A DNA stretch of 6,329 nucleotides from an uncultured Bacilli bacterium. GTDB lineage: Bacteria; Bacillota_I; Bacilli_A; RF39; UBA660. Position 1 is the stretch's first letter. The number at the start of each line of letters is the position of its first letter. Under the pieces are notes generated by a model that saw only the letters and a program-made list of their open reading frames with translations, was not told the origin of the DNA and searched no databases. The translations under genes were made by a program, and so were the position numbers. Shown here one piece after another: positions 1-5,781 of this stretch. The stretch spans positions 1 to 6,329 of the forward strand of contig CANQOD010000071.1 in the NCBI GenBank assembly GCA_947625395.1. The letters are read 5' to 3'.

Positions 1-374
1 TTCGTCCATTCTTCATAAGAATGATATGTCGTTCCTTTTTGAAACTGATAGTTAAAAAGAGCTGCTTTCACATAAAGCCCAGTTCCTCCTACAAAGATGA
101 TATTTTTTCCACGCTTGTTGATGGCAGCAATTGTTTCTCGAGCATCTTTTTGATAGTCAAAAACGGTATAAAAATCTTGTATGTCACAAATATCAAATAA
201 GTGATGCGGAATGTTTTCTTTTTCTTCCTCTTTGATTTTCGCCGTTCCTATATTGAGTCCTCGATAGACTTGCATCGAATCTGCGTTGATAATTTCTGCC
301 TGATACTTTTTCGCAAGAGCAAGAGAAAGTTGTGTCTTTCCAACACCAGTAGGACCTACAATGACTAGAATCAT
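1..374 (-). CDS. miaA: tRNA dimethylallyltransferase MiaA, N-terminal part (3' end outside window)
   Basis: MiaA transfers a dimethylallyl group to N6 of adenosine 37 in tRNAs that read codons beginning with U, in the cytoplasm. The visible 124 residues begin with a P-loop, GPTGVGKT at residues 7-14. They continue with NADSMQVYRG (30-39), which holds the family's conserved Asp/Ser/Gln/Tyr cluster that contacts the target adenosine, then IGTAK (42-46), PHHLFD (56-61) and VGGTGLY (95-101). All of these are in the usual order. The family is normally about 300 residues, so well over half of the protein lies beyond position 1. The ATG at 374 follows an AAGGTGGG ribosome site. Its ATGA overlaps the TGA stop of the upstream gene by 4 bases, which suggests translational coupling. 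It is the last visible gene of the minus-strand operon. Identity is secure; activity cannot be judged from a fragment. Confidence 0.96.
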   Translation of the reverse strand, partial: MILVIVGPTGVGKTQLSLALAKKYQAEIINADSMQVYRGLNIGTAKIKEEEKENIPHHLFDICDIQDFYTVFDYQKDARETIAAINKRGKNIIFVGGTGLYVKAALFNYQFQKGTTYHSYEEWT

Positions 375-928
375 TTTCCCACCTTCTTTGTTAAGATATA
401 AGAGCCAAAAGAAGAATTGGATTTTTTAATGGGTTGATTCAAGGCAATTCCACGATAAAGTAATTGTTGATGCACCTGCTTATAATACTTTACTTGCGAT
501 TGAAAACTTGGTGAATGTTTGCGTCCTGTAACCCCAATCGCAAACGTTCCTGTTTGCGCAAACTCATTGATAGAAATAGCTAAGCTAGGATAAATACCAT
601 TGGCAATGAAGCAACCCGTTTTTGGATTTTCACCCTTTTCAAAATCAACATTAGGAAGAGACATCTTCGCATCACAAAAGGGTTCTACCTCAACAATGCT
701 TTTCAACTGTGGAAGCAAGTAAGAAACACTGGTATCTTGACTCGTTGCTAATTCATATAAGTAAAAAGCATCTTGTACATAGTCTTCTATCAATTTCTTA
801 AAAAACAAATTAGAAAGTTGTAAGTCTTTTTTCCACTTCATATACTCTTGCTGCTTCTCCGGTTGATAAAAGTGGCTCAATTCTTTTCCCGTTTCTGCCT
901 GATATCTCGTTAAAATATAATTTTCCAT
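371..928 (-). CDS. unrecognised 185-residue cytoplasmic protein between mutL and miaA
   Basis: I do not recognise this protein. It has no signal peptide and no membrane segment. The N-terminal half (about residues 1-80) is rich in charged and aromatic residues and looks largely helical. The middle and C-terminal half (about 100-160) looks mixed alpha/beta, with a Gly-rich, possibly conserved core: GCFIANGIYP (105-114), SLAISINEFA (115-124), then FAIGVTGRKH (129-138). It has two cysteines, at 85 and 106. The C-terminal tail is basic (KKVGK). It is real rather than a chance reading frame: it fills the space between mutL and miaA, has a strong AGGAGG site with 7-base spacing, and its stop overlaps the miaA start by 4 bases. 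The coupling hints at co-expression with MiaA but does not establish a function. It could be a lineage-specific family. Confidence 0.85.
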   Translation of the reverse strand: MENYILTRYQAETGKELSHFYQPEKQQEYMKWKKDLQLSNLFFKKLIEDYVQDAFYLYELATSQDTSVSYLLPQLKSIVEVEPFCDAKMSLPNVDFEKGENPKTGCFIANGIYPSLAISINEFAQTGTFAIGVTGRKHSPSFQSQVKYYKQVHQQLLYRGIALNQPIKKSNSSFGSYILTKKVGK

Positions 929-932
929 AAAT

Positions 933-941
933 CCCCCTCCT
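933..941 (-). promoter_or_regulatory. strong ribosome binding site of the unknown gene
   Basis: On the minus strand the sequence AGGAGGGGG precedes the ATG at 928, with 7 bases between AGGAGG and the start. It is the closest match to the 16S rRNA tail in the window. It supports both the reality of the unknown gene and the choice of start. The 60 bases between mutL and this gene hold no convincing promoter or hairpin. Confidence 0.8.
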
Positions 942-988
942 AAACGAATCTTCTATCTGTTTATTCATTTATCCATTGATGTAGTTCG

Positions 989-2770
989 CTATTCAGCACT
1001 TCGCTTAAACATTTTTTCCAAGTCATAATTACTATAAGCAATAATTGTAGGACGTCCATGAGGACAAGTAAACGGATTTTGACAAGCTGTTAGGGTATCT
1101 AACAAATATTGCATATCTTCCATACTGACATAATCATTGGCCTTAATCGACATTCTACAAGCAAGCGTAATAGCTGTTTTTTCCACAAACTTCGCTTTAT
1201 CAAATGCTTCTTTTGTTAAAAGTAACCCGATGATTTTTTCAATAGATTCCTTTTCTTTTCCCTCATAAAACCAAGTTGGATGACTTCTTACCGCCAGTGT
1301 ATTATGTCCAAACTCCTCACAGTCAATACCAATTGCCTTTAGAATAGCAAGCTTTTCTTTCAAAAGCAAGAACTCTTCATTGGAAAACTCAAAAGAAAGT
1401 GGGACTAATAAAGGCATTGTCTTTGTATTTTCTTTCGAGAGTTCTCGTAAATATTTTTCATAATTAATCCGTTCCGCAGCGGCATGTTGGTCAATCACAT
1501 ACATTCCCTCTTCATTTTCAGCAATGATATAAGTGGTATGAACAACGCCGACAGGAAACATTCTTTTAATCGGTGCATGTTCATCTTGTAAAGCATTCTC
1601 AGTGGATGTAGCTTCTTGATATTCCACTGGAGGCTCCTGCACAGTAAAATCAAACTGCATTTCCTCTTGGTTCTTTGTTGGTAGTGGTACATCCTCTTCT
1701 TCAAAAATAGACTTTGGTGGTTCTACAACTCGCTCATAAACTTCATCAATATTTTCTTGCGTTCGAACTGAAGCATGGGGAATTAAAAGCGTCTTCTTTA
1801 AATTTTCTTGAATCAATCGGCTCAATAGTTCTGTCAAAGTATCAAATTTCGAAAACTTAATATCCATCTTCGTTGGATGAATATTGATATCAATTAAAAT
1901 AGGGTCCACTTCGATATTCATAACAATGACAGGATATTTATCTTTCGGAATATACGTATGATAAGCATCTAAAAGAATCCGATTTAGCGCATTGTTTTTA
2001 ATGACCCTGCCATTGACCAAAGTCGTTATCGCATTTCGAGAGGCTTTGGCCATTTCCGGATAGCTCATGTATCCCGTAATCGTATAATCCCCGTTTTCTC
2101 CCTCTAAGGGCAACATTTTCTTTGCTACTTCTACACCATAAATTTCGTAAATAACTTTTAAAAGATTTCCATCCCCAGCAGTATTCAAAAGCACTTTTTC
2201 ATTGTTTTCTAAAACAAATTGAATCTCCGGATGAGATAAAGCCATTTTATCCACATAATCTGTTATCAGTGCAAGTTCTGTATAAAGATTTTTCAAATAT
2301 TTCAGACGAACAGGCGTGTTATAGAATAGGTTTTCCACAACAATGGTCGTTCCTTTGACCAAGCTAGAAGCATTTTCCTCAACAATTTCTCCACCGGATA
2401 GCTTTAAAAAAGTTCCCTCTTTTCCATCGCTTGTCTGTAAAGTCACTTGCGAAACAGAAGCAATAGAGGGCAAAGCTTCCCCACGAAATCCCAAGGTCAT
2501 AATATTAAATAAATCATCTAAATTTTTCAGTTTCGAAGTTGCATGACGTAAAAAGGCTAAATGGGCATCCTCTCTTCCCATGCCTTTTCCGTCATCCCGA
2601 ACTTCCACTCGTTTTACCCCTGCATCAACGAGCCTTATTTCAATACGTTTACTTCCAGCATCAATACTGTTTTCGACTAACTCTTTGACAACATTCATCG
2701 AACGTTCTACAACTTCCCCAGCCGCAATTTTATTAGCTAAGATAGGGTCCATGACTGCAATACTTGGCAT
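989..2770 (-). CDS. mutL: DNA mismatch repair protein MutL with C-terminal endonuclease domain
   Basis: MutL couples mismatch recognition by MutS to strand incision and excision. The 593 residues start with a GHKL ATPase domain: AAGEVVERS (16-24), KELVENSIDAG (29-39, catalytic Glu30 and Mg-binding Asn34), DDGKGM (59-64), RHATSK (75-80) and GFRGEALPSI (94-103). The transducer domain follows, with LVNGR (251-255) and NIHPTK (296-301). An acidic, Pro-rich linker spans roughly 335-400. The C-terminal dimerisation domain carries the nuclease motif DQHAAAERINYE (427-438), which fits DQHA-x2-E-x4-E, plus ACR (537-539) and CPHGRP (569-574). It is therefore an incising MutL, as in Bacillus, not the MutH-dependent enterobacterial type. 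Length is slightly below that of Bacillus homologues. The usual beta-clamp motif position reads MPLLVP (452-457), lacking the leading Gln. The start follows an AGAGGTG site that overlaps the stop of the pilin-like gene. Confidence 0.97.
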   Translation of the reverse strand: MPSIAVMDPILANKIAAGEVVERSMNVVKELVENSIDAGSKRIEIRLVDAGVKRVEVRDDGKGMGREDAHLAFLRHATSKLKNLDDLFNIMTLGFRGEALPSIASVSQVTLQTSDGKEGTFLKLSGGEIVEENASSLVKGTTIVVENLFYNTPVRLKYLKNLYTELALITDYVDKMALSHPEIQFVLENNEKVLLNTAGDGNLLKVIYEIYGVEVAKKMLPLEGENGDYTITGYMSYPEMAKASRNAITTLVNGRVIKNNALNRILLDAYHTYIPKDKYPVIVMNIEVDPILIDINIHPTKMDIKFSKFDTLTELLSRLIQENLKKTLLIPHASVRTQENIDEVYERVVEPPKSIFEEEDVPLPTKNQEEMQFDFTVQEPPVEYQEATSTENALQDEHAPIKRMFPVGVVHTTYIIAENEEGMYVIDQHAAAERINYEKYLRELSKENTKTMPLLVPLSFEFSNEEFLLLKEKLAILKAIGIDCEEFGHNTLAVRSHPTWFYEGKEKESIEKIIGLLLTKEAFDKAKFVEKTAITLACRMSIKANDYVSMEDMQYLLDTLTACQNPFTCPHGRPTIIAYSNYDLEKMFKRSAE

Positions 2771-2780
2771 CTTTTCACCT

Positions 2781-3206
2781 CTACTTCATTAAACTTGGTC
2801 GCGTTTGACAACTTGCACCACGATATTTTGCACAAATCAGGCAAGGGGCATAGTGCATATCTAAATTGAGCCCATTACCTCCTGTTCCTTGCGTGATAAC
2901 AACATAACTATTTTGATCACATTTGCTTCCTTGTTGATCCGGGTCCTCCAAAGATTCTAAAAAGCCTTCTTTAATTAAAGTTTCCGCAGAAACACCTAAT
3001 GCTGTTCCCTGAGGTGGCAGAAAATCCAAATGATTCATCAAATAATTGGTCGCTGAAGTTTTCAGTGCTTTTTCCAAAGAATCATATGTCTTTTGCTTTG
3101 TCTGTTTAATAATCCGCTGAAAATTAGGAACTGCAAGACCAATAATCAGTCCAAGTAACGTAATTACAACCAAAAGTTCTACTAATGTAAATCCATTCTT
3201 TTTCAT
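2781..3206 (-). CDS. type IV pilin-like (ComGC/pseudopilin) protein with prepilin cleavage site
   Basis: This 141-residue protein has a classical class III prepilin leader: MKKNG before FTLVELL, so cleavage and N-methylation by a prepilin peptidase are expected after Gly5. Mature residue 5 is Glu, and Pro27 of the precursor corresponds to the conserved Pro22 of mature pilins. Residues 6-26 form the hydrophobic segment that anchors the subunit in the membrane before assembly. An amphipathic helix (about 28-60) follows. The small globular part has Cys at 96, 122, 125 and 133, with CLIC as a CxxC, so two disulfides are possible outside the cell. The family builds type IV pili, competence pseudopili or type II secretion pseudopili; the sequence does not say which. 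No assembly ATPase, platform protein or peptidase lies nearby. The gene sits 9 bases after uvrC and 10 bases before mutL, with an AGAGGG ribosome site overlapping the uvrC stop. Confidence 0.9.
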   Translation of the reverse strand: MKKNGFTLVELLVVITLLGLIIGLAVPNFQRIIKQTKQKTYDSLEKALKTSATNYLMNHLDFLPPQGTALGVSAETLIKEGFLESLEDPDQQGSKCDQNSYVVITQGTGGNGLNLDMHYAPCLICAKYRGASCQTRPSLMK

Positions 3207-3215
3207 ATTTTCCCT

Positions 3216-4982
3216 CTATTTTAATTCTTCTAAATATTTTTGAAATTTCTTGGCAACCTCTTCCCCTAAAACTGTTTTTAACTCCTCTAAACTTGCCTCT
3301 TTCATCCGTTTTAAAGAGCCAAATTTCTTCAGTAACTCCTTTCTTCGCACAGGTCCAATCCCTGGAGCCAAATCCAAAACAGAAGCAAGACTTCCTTTAT
3401 TTTTGAGTTCTCGGTGATAACTAATCGCAAAGCGATGGACTTCTTCTTGAAGATGAGCGAGATACAAAAATAAATCACTTTTGGGATTCAGAGGAATCTC
3501 TTCATAATGTTGATTGATTAAAGCATGTGTTCGATGTTTACTATCTTTTTTTAATCCAATAAATGGAATGTTCAAATGAAGTGACGTTAAAACTTCCTCA
3601 CAAACGTGCATCTGTGTTTCGCCACCATCTAACACAATTAAATCAGGGGCTCTACTTTCCTCCATCATCACCCGAAAATATCGACGATAAAGCACTTCCC
3701 TCATGGCACTTAAATCATCTTTACAGGCCGTATCAATTTTAAATTTTCGATAGAAATCTTTCAGTGGTTGAAAGTCTTGAAATGTCACCATGGCCCCCAC
3801 ATAAAATGTGCCAAACAAATGAGAGTTATCAAAACTTTCCATTCTTGAAACGGTCTTTAAATGCAAGAGTGAACAGAGTTCTTTTAAAGCTTGTTCTCTT
3901 CGTTCATCATCTTTTTCAATTTTCTCCATTTCTTCTTTTAAAAGCATGGTTGCATTTTCTTCTGCCATCAAAAGAAGTTTCTTTAAAACACCTTTCTGAG
4001 GCACGTGGACCTTGACTCCAAAATATGCTTCTAATAAAGCACAATCCATGATTTCAGGGACTAAAATTTCCTTTGGCAACAAACTATTCTTCTCATAAAA
4101 ATGAATTAAAAATTCAGCCAAATCATCTGCGGTATTATCCAGTGTCTTTATAATTTCTTGATGTCTTCCAAATAGAAGCCCATCTCTGATAAAGAAAATG
4201 ACAACCGCCAAATAGTTTTCTTTCTGTTGATACGTTAACAAATCAAAGTTCGCATTGCGATTTAAGTCGATTTTTTGTTTCTTCAATGTAATTTCTACAT
4301 CTTCTAGCATTTCTTTTAATTCTTTGGCTTTTTCATAATTTAAGTTTTCACTTGCTTCTAGCATTTCTTCTCGAATCTTTTTGAGGACTTTTTCACTATC
4401 GCCTTTCAGGAAAGCCAGGATTTCATTTTTCATTTCTTGAATGACGGCATCATCAACTTTTCTTGCACAATAGCCTAAGCATTCATGAATGTGATAGTAA
4501 AGACAAACCTCTTTCTTTAACTGTTCACATTTCCTAAGTGGATAGATACGATTTAACATGTTGACCGTCTTACGAGCCGCAGTCACATTCGGATAAGGCC
4601 CAAATAAATGCCCTCGTCTTTTTTTTCGATTGATGCTTCTTACAACTTTCAGTCTTGGATATTTTTCTTCTGTCAGTTCAATATAGGGATAACTTTTATC
4701 GTCTTTCAAAAGAATATTATACTTAGGATTATATTTTTTAATTAACGTGATTTCAAGAATCAAAGATTCTAGTTCTGTATTGGTCACAATGTATTCAAAA
4801 TCAGCAATGTCTTCTACCAACATCTTGGTTTTTCCTGTCACTGTTCTCGTAAAATAGCTTTTAAGACGGCGCTTTAAATTCTTTGCTTTTCCAACATAAA
4901 TAATCATCCCATCACTATTTTTCATTTGATAGCTACCAGGAAGCTCTGGAACACGACTTAATTTTTCTCGAAAATCTTTCAT
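3216..4982 (-). CDS. uvrC: excinuclease ABC subunit UvrC
   Basis: UvrC makes both the 3' and 5' incisions around bulky DNA lesions after UvrA-UvrB loading. From the ATG at 4982 it has 588 residues, the usual family size. The N-terminal GIY-YIG nuclease has PGSY at 15-18 and IIYVGKAKNLKRR at 27-39. Four cysteines at 152, 160, 168 and 172 match the [4Fe-4S] ligand spacing known in UvrC. A UVR (UvrB-contact) helix pair lies at about 203-237, including NYEKAKELKEML. The RNase H-like 5' nuclease has SFDNSH (Asp385), LDGG (Asp452) and EVHRFAISYHR (His516, His523). A helix-hairpin-helix with LAPGIGPVRR (about 538-547) ends the protein. A longer reading to GTG at 4991 is unlikely because that GTG is part of the Shine-Dalgarno sequence. 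It is the first gene of the minus-strand operon. GGETQ replaces the more usual GGKGQ after Asp452. Confidence 0.97.
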   Translation of the reverse strand: MKDFREKLSRVPELPGSYQMKNSDGMIIYVGKAKNLKRRLKSYFTRTVTGKTKMLVEDIADFEYIVTNTELESLILEITLIKKYNPKYNILLKDDKSYPYIELTEEKYPRLKVVRSINRKKRRGHLFGPYPNVTAARKTVNMLNRIYPLRKCEQLKKEVCLYYHIHECLGYCARKVDDAVIQEMKNEILAFLKGDSEKVLKKIREEMLEASENLNYEKAKELKEMLEDVEITLKKQKIDLNRNANFDLLTYQQKENYLAVVIFFIRDGLLFGRHQEIIKTLDNTADDLAEFLIHFYEKNSLLPKEILVPEIMDCALLEAYFGVKVHVPQKGVLKKLLLMAEENATMLLKEEMEKIEKDDERREQALKELCSLLHLKTVSRMESFDNSHLFGTFYVGAMVTFQDFQPLKDFYRKFKIDTACKDDLSAMREVLYRRYFRVMMEESRAPDLIVLDGGETQMHVCEEVLTSLHLNIPFIGLKKDSKHRTHALINQHYEEIPLNPKSDLFLYLAHLQEEVHRFAISYHRELKNKGSLASVLDLAPGIGPVRRKELLKKFGSLKRMKEASLEELKTVLGEEVAKKFQKYLEELK

Positions 4983-4985
4983 CTT

Positions 4986-4993
4986 CCCCACCT
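4986..4993 (-). promoter_or_regulatory. ribosome binding site that fixes the uvrC start
   Basis: Minus strand AGGTGGGG lies 5 bases (counted from AGGTGG) before the ATG at 4982. The in-frame GTG at 4991 is inside this motif and has no ribosome site of its own, so translation should start at 4982, giving a protein three residues shorter than the longest open frame. Confidence 0.8.
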
Positions 4994-4999
4994 AAGTTT

Positions 5000-5028
5000 A
5001 TTTTACCACAATCCCAAAAACATTCCTA
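5000..5028 (-). promoter_or_regulatory. predicted promoter of the uvrC-pilin-mutL-unknown-miaA operon
   Basis: On the minus strand an extended -10, TGG followed by TAAAAT (5005-5000), is preceded at 17 bases by a poor -35, TAGGAA (5028-5023). Transcription would start near 4994-4993, right at the Shine-Dalgarno sequence, leaving an untranslated leader of only about 11-12 bases. A weaker alternative -10, TAGTAT (5052-5047), has no good -35. This is the only plausible promoter I see for the five-gene operon, because the internal gaps are short. Confidence 0.55.
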
Positions 5029-5047
5029 TCTTTTCTTTTTTGTGGTA
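5004..5047. repeat. 8-base inverted repeat linking the two divergent -10 elements
   Basis: TACCACAA at 5004-5011 is the exact reverse complement of TTGTGGTA at 5040-5047, with 28 bases between. Each arm contains the TG extension and first two bases of one -10 element. It may simply reflect two similar extended -10 promoters facing away from each other, or it could be an operator for a dimeric regulator. The sequence does not distinguish these. Confidence 0.6.
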
Positions 5048-5051
5048 TACT
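5023..5051 (+). promoter_or_regulatory. predicted promoter of def
   Basis: The -10 TATACT (5046-5051) carries a TG extension (TGG just before it), typical of Gram-positive housekeeping promoters. The -35 position 17 bases upstream is TTCCTA (5023-5028), a weak match. Initiation is expected near 5057-5059, giving a leader of about 65 bases before the def start. Confidence 0.65.
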
Positions 5052-5056
5052 ATGAA

Positions 5057-5101
5057 AAGGAACAGTTCGAAAAATAGGCTGTTCTTTGAAAGAACTATTT
5101 T
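5057..5101 (+). promoter_or_regulatory. def 5' leader with overlapping inverted repeats
   Basis: Several pairings compete in the predicted leader. AAGGAACAG (5057-5065) can pair with CTGTTCTTT (5079-5087), with one G-U. GTTCTTT (5081-5087) is repeated inverted as AAAGAAC (5089-5095), a 15-base palindrome with a single central G. AAAATAG (5071-5077) matches CTATTTT (5095-5101). The TTCTTT at 5082-5087 can also pair with the ribosome site AAAGGA (5110-5115), with one G-U. The first fold excludes the others, so this could be a regulatory leader, an operator palindrome, or a stabilising 5' hairpin. It does not match a riboswitch class I know. Confidence 0.45.
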
Positions 5102-5108
5102 GATAGAA

Positions 5109-5115
5109 GAAAGGA
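5109..5115 (+). promoter_or_regulatory. ribosome binding site that fixes the def start
   Basis: GAAAGGA lies 8 bases before the ATG at 5124. The in-frame TTG at 5040 overlaps the -10 element and the ATG at 5052 precedes the expected transcription start, so neither can be the real start. The 5124 start also gives an N-terminus of normal deformylase length. Confidence 0.75.
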
Positions 5116-5123
5116 TTCTTTTG

Positions 5124-5705
5124 ATGGAAAAACAGTATAAAACGATTTTAAAAGATGAAGCATTTTTAAGACAGATTTCAAAGCCGATTGATTGGAACAA
5201 AAACGATTATCATGAAGCAATCAAACAACTTGATATGTTCTGTCAAGAAGATGAGAATTTACTTGCGCTGGCTGCCGTTCAAGTTGGCATTCCTCTTCGC
5301 ATGATTTATTTAAAGAAAACAGACTTAACTCGTTTAGAAGACGATTATAATGAGCGAACCATTTTAATCAATCCGGTCATAACGAAACGAGTTGGCAAAA
5401 CAACCTATTGGGAGTCTTGTGCAAGTTGTTTAGATTACATGGGACTTGTAGAACGTCCTTACAAAATTGAATTGGCCTATCAAGATGAAAAGGGACAAGC
5501 ACATACACAGACTTTTGAAGGATTTCCGGCAACGGTTCTTTCTCATGAAATGGACCATTTAGATGGTATCTTGCATATTGATATTGCGAAAGAAATTCTA
5601 AACATGCCGCAAGAAGAGCGAAAAGAATTTCGAAAAACACATCCTTATGAGATTCTATCTAAAACAGAACAATTCGTCCAAAAAACAAAAAAGAAATCAT
5701 CCTAA
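5124..5705 (+). CDS. def: peptide deformylase, divergent in motifs 1 and 2
   Basis: Peptide deformylase removes the formyl group from the initiator Met of nascent proteins at the ribosome exit, using a metal held by one Cys and two His. The 193-residue protein keeps these: Cys99 in ESCAS (97-101) and HEMDH (141-145), with catalytic Glu142. Gln53 of motif 1 is also present. Motif 1 (normally GxGxAAxQ) reads LLALAAVQ (46-53), losing both glycines. Motif 2 (normally EGCLS) reads ESCAS, losing the Gly and the Leu. A second Cys (102) lies three residues from the ligand. After motif 2, GLVERP and YQDEKGQ align well with ordinary deformylases. The Lys-rich C-terminal tail (about 160-193) is typical of several Gram-positive versions. 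It stands alone, not next to fmt, and is transcribed away from uvrC. It is probably an active deformylase; a second copy with altered specificity is also possible. Confidence 0.88.
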   Translation: MEKQYKTILKDEAFLRQISKPIDWNKNDYHEAIKQLDMFCQEDENLLALAAVQVGIPLRMIYLKKTDLTRLEDDYNERTILINPVITKRVGKTTYWESCASCLDYMGLVERPYKIELAYQDEKGQAHTQTFEGFPATVLSHEMDHLDGILHIDIAKEILNMPQEERKEFRKTHPYEILSKTEQFVQKTKKKSS

Positions 5706-5727
5706 TGTGAACTTGATTTTCAAACAT

Positions 5728-5749
5728 TCACTTGAGGGTGATTTTTTTT
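5728..5749 (+). terminator. probable Rho-independent terminator after def
   Basis: TCAC (5728-5731) pairs with GTGA (5738-5741) around a 6-base loop and is followed at once by eight T residues (5742-5749), 22 bases after the def stop. The stem is short, so it is weak. A competing hairpin, GTGAA (5707-5711) with TTCAC (5727-5731) and an inner TTGA/TCAA pair, shares an arm. Read on the minus strand, that second hairpin is followed only after a delay by a T-rich stretch at about 5680-5697, so it might serve murC. The rest of the gap to murC shows nothing else. Confidence 0.6.
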
Positions 5750-5781
5750 CTTTAATGGCTTAATGAATGGTCATGTTTTCT

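Noticed and set aside
1495..1704. 69-residue minus-strand open frame
   Set aside because: It lies entirely within mutL in another frame, in the low-complexity linker region, and has no ribosome site or recognisable content.
2343..2792. Two plus-strand open frames (2343-2546 and 2580-2792)
   Set aside because: They are antisense to the highly conserved ATPase domain of mutL. Their sequence is a Ser/Thr/Pro-rich shadow with no motif.
3764..4015. 83-residue plus-strand open frame
   Set aside because: It is antisense to the middle of uvrC and shows no family features or start signals.
4983..4991. GTG at 4991 as the uvrC start
   Set aside because: The GTG is part of the AGGTGG Shine-Dalgarno sequence serving the ATG at 4982.
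5040..5123. N-terminal extension of the deformylase from TTG 5040 or ATG 5052
   Set aside because: The TTG overlaps the -10 element and the ATG precedes the expected transcription start. The extension is not deformylase-like, and a good ribosome site precedes 5124.
5003..5200. 65-residue minus-strand open frame with hydrophobic stretches
   Set aside because: It runs through both promoters and the start of def. Its hydrophobicity comes from A/T-rich sequence, and no ribosome site precedes it.
5377..5640. 87-residue minus-strand open frame
   Set aside because: It is antisense to the conserved core of def, including the metal-binding motifs.
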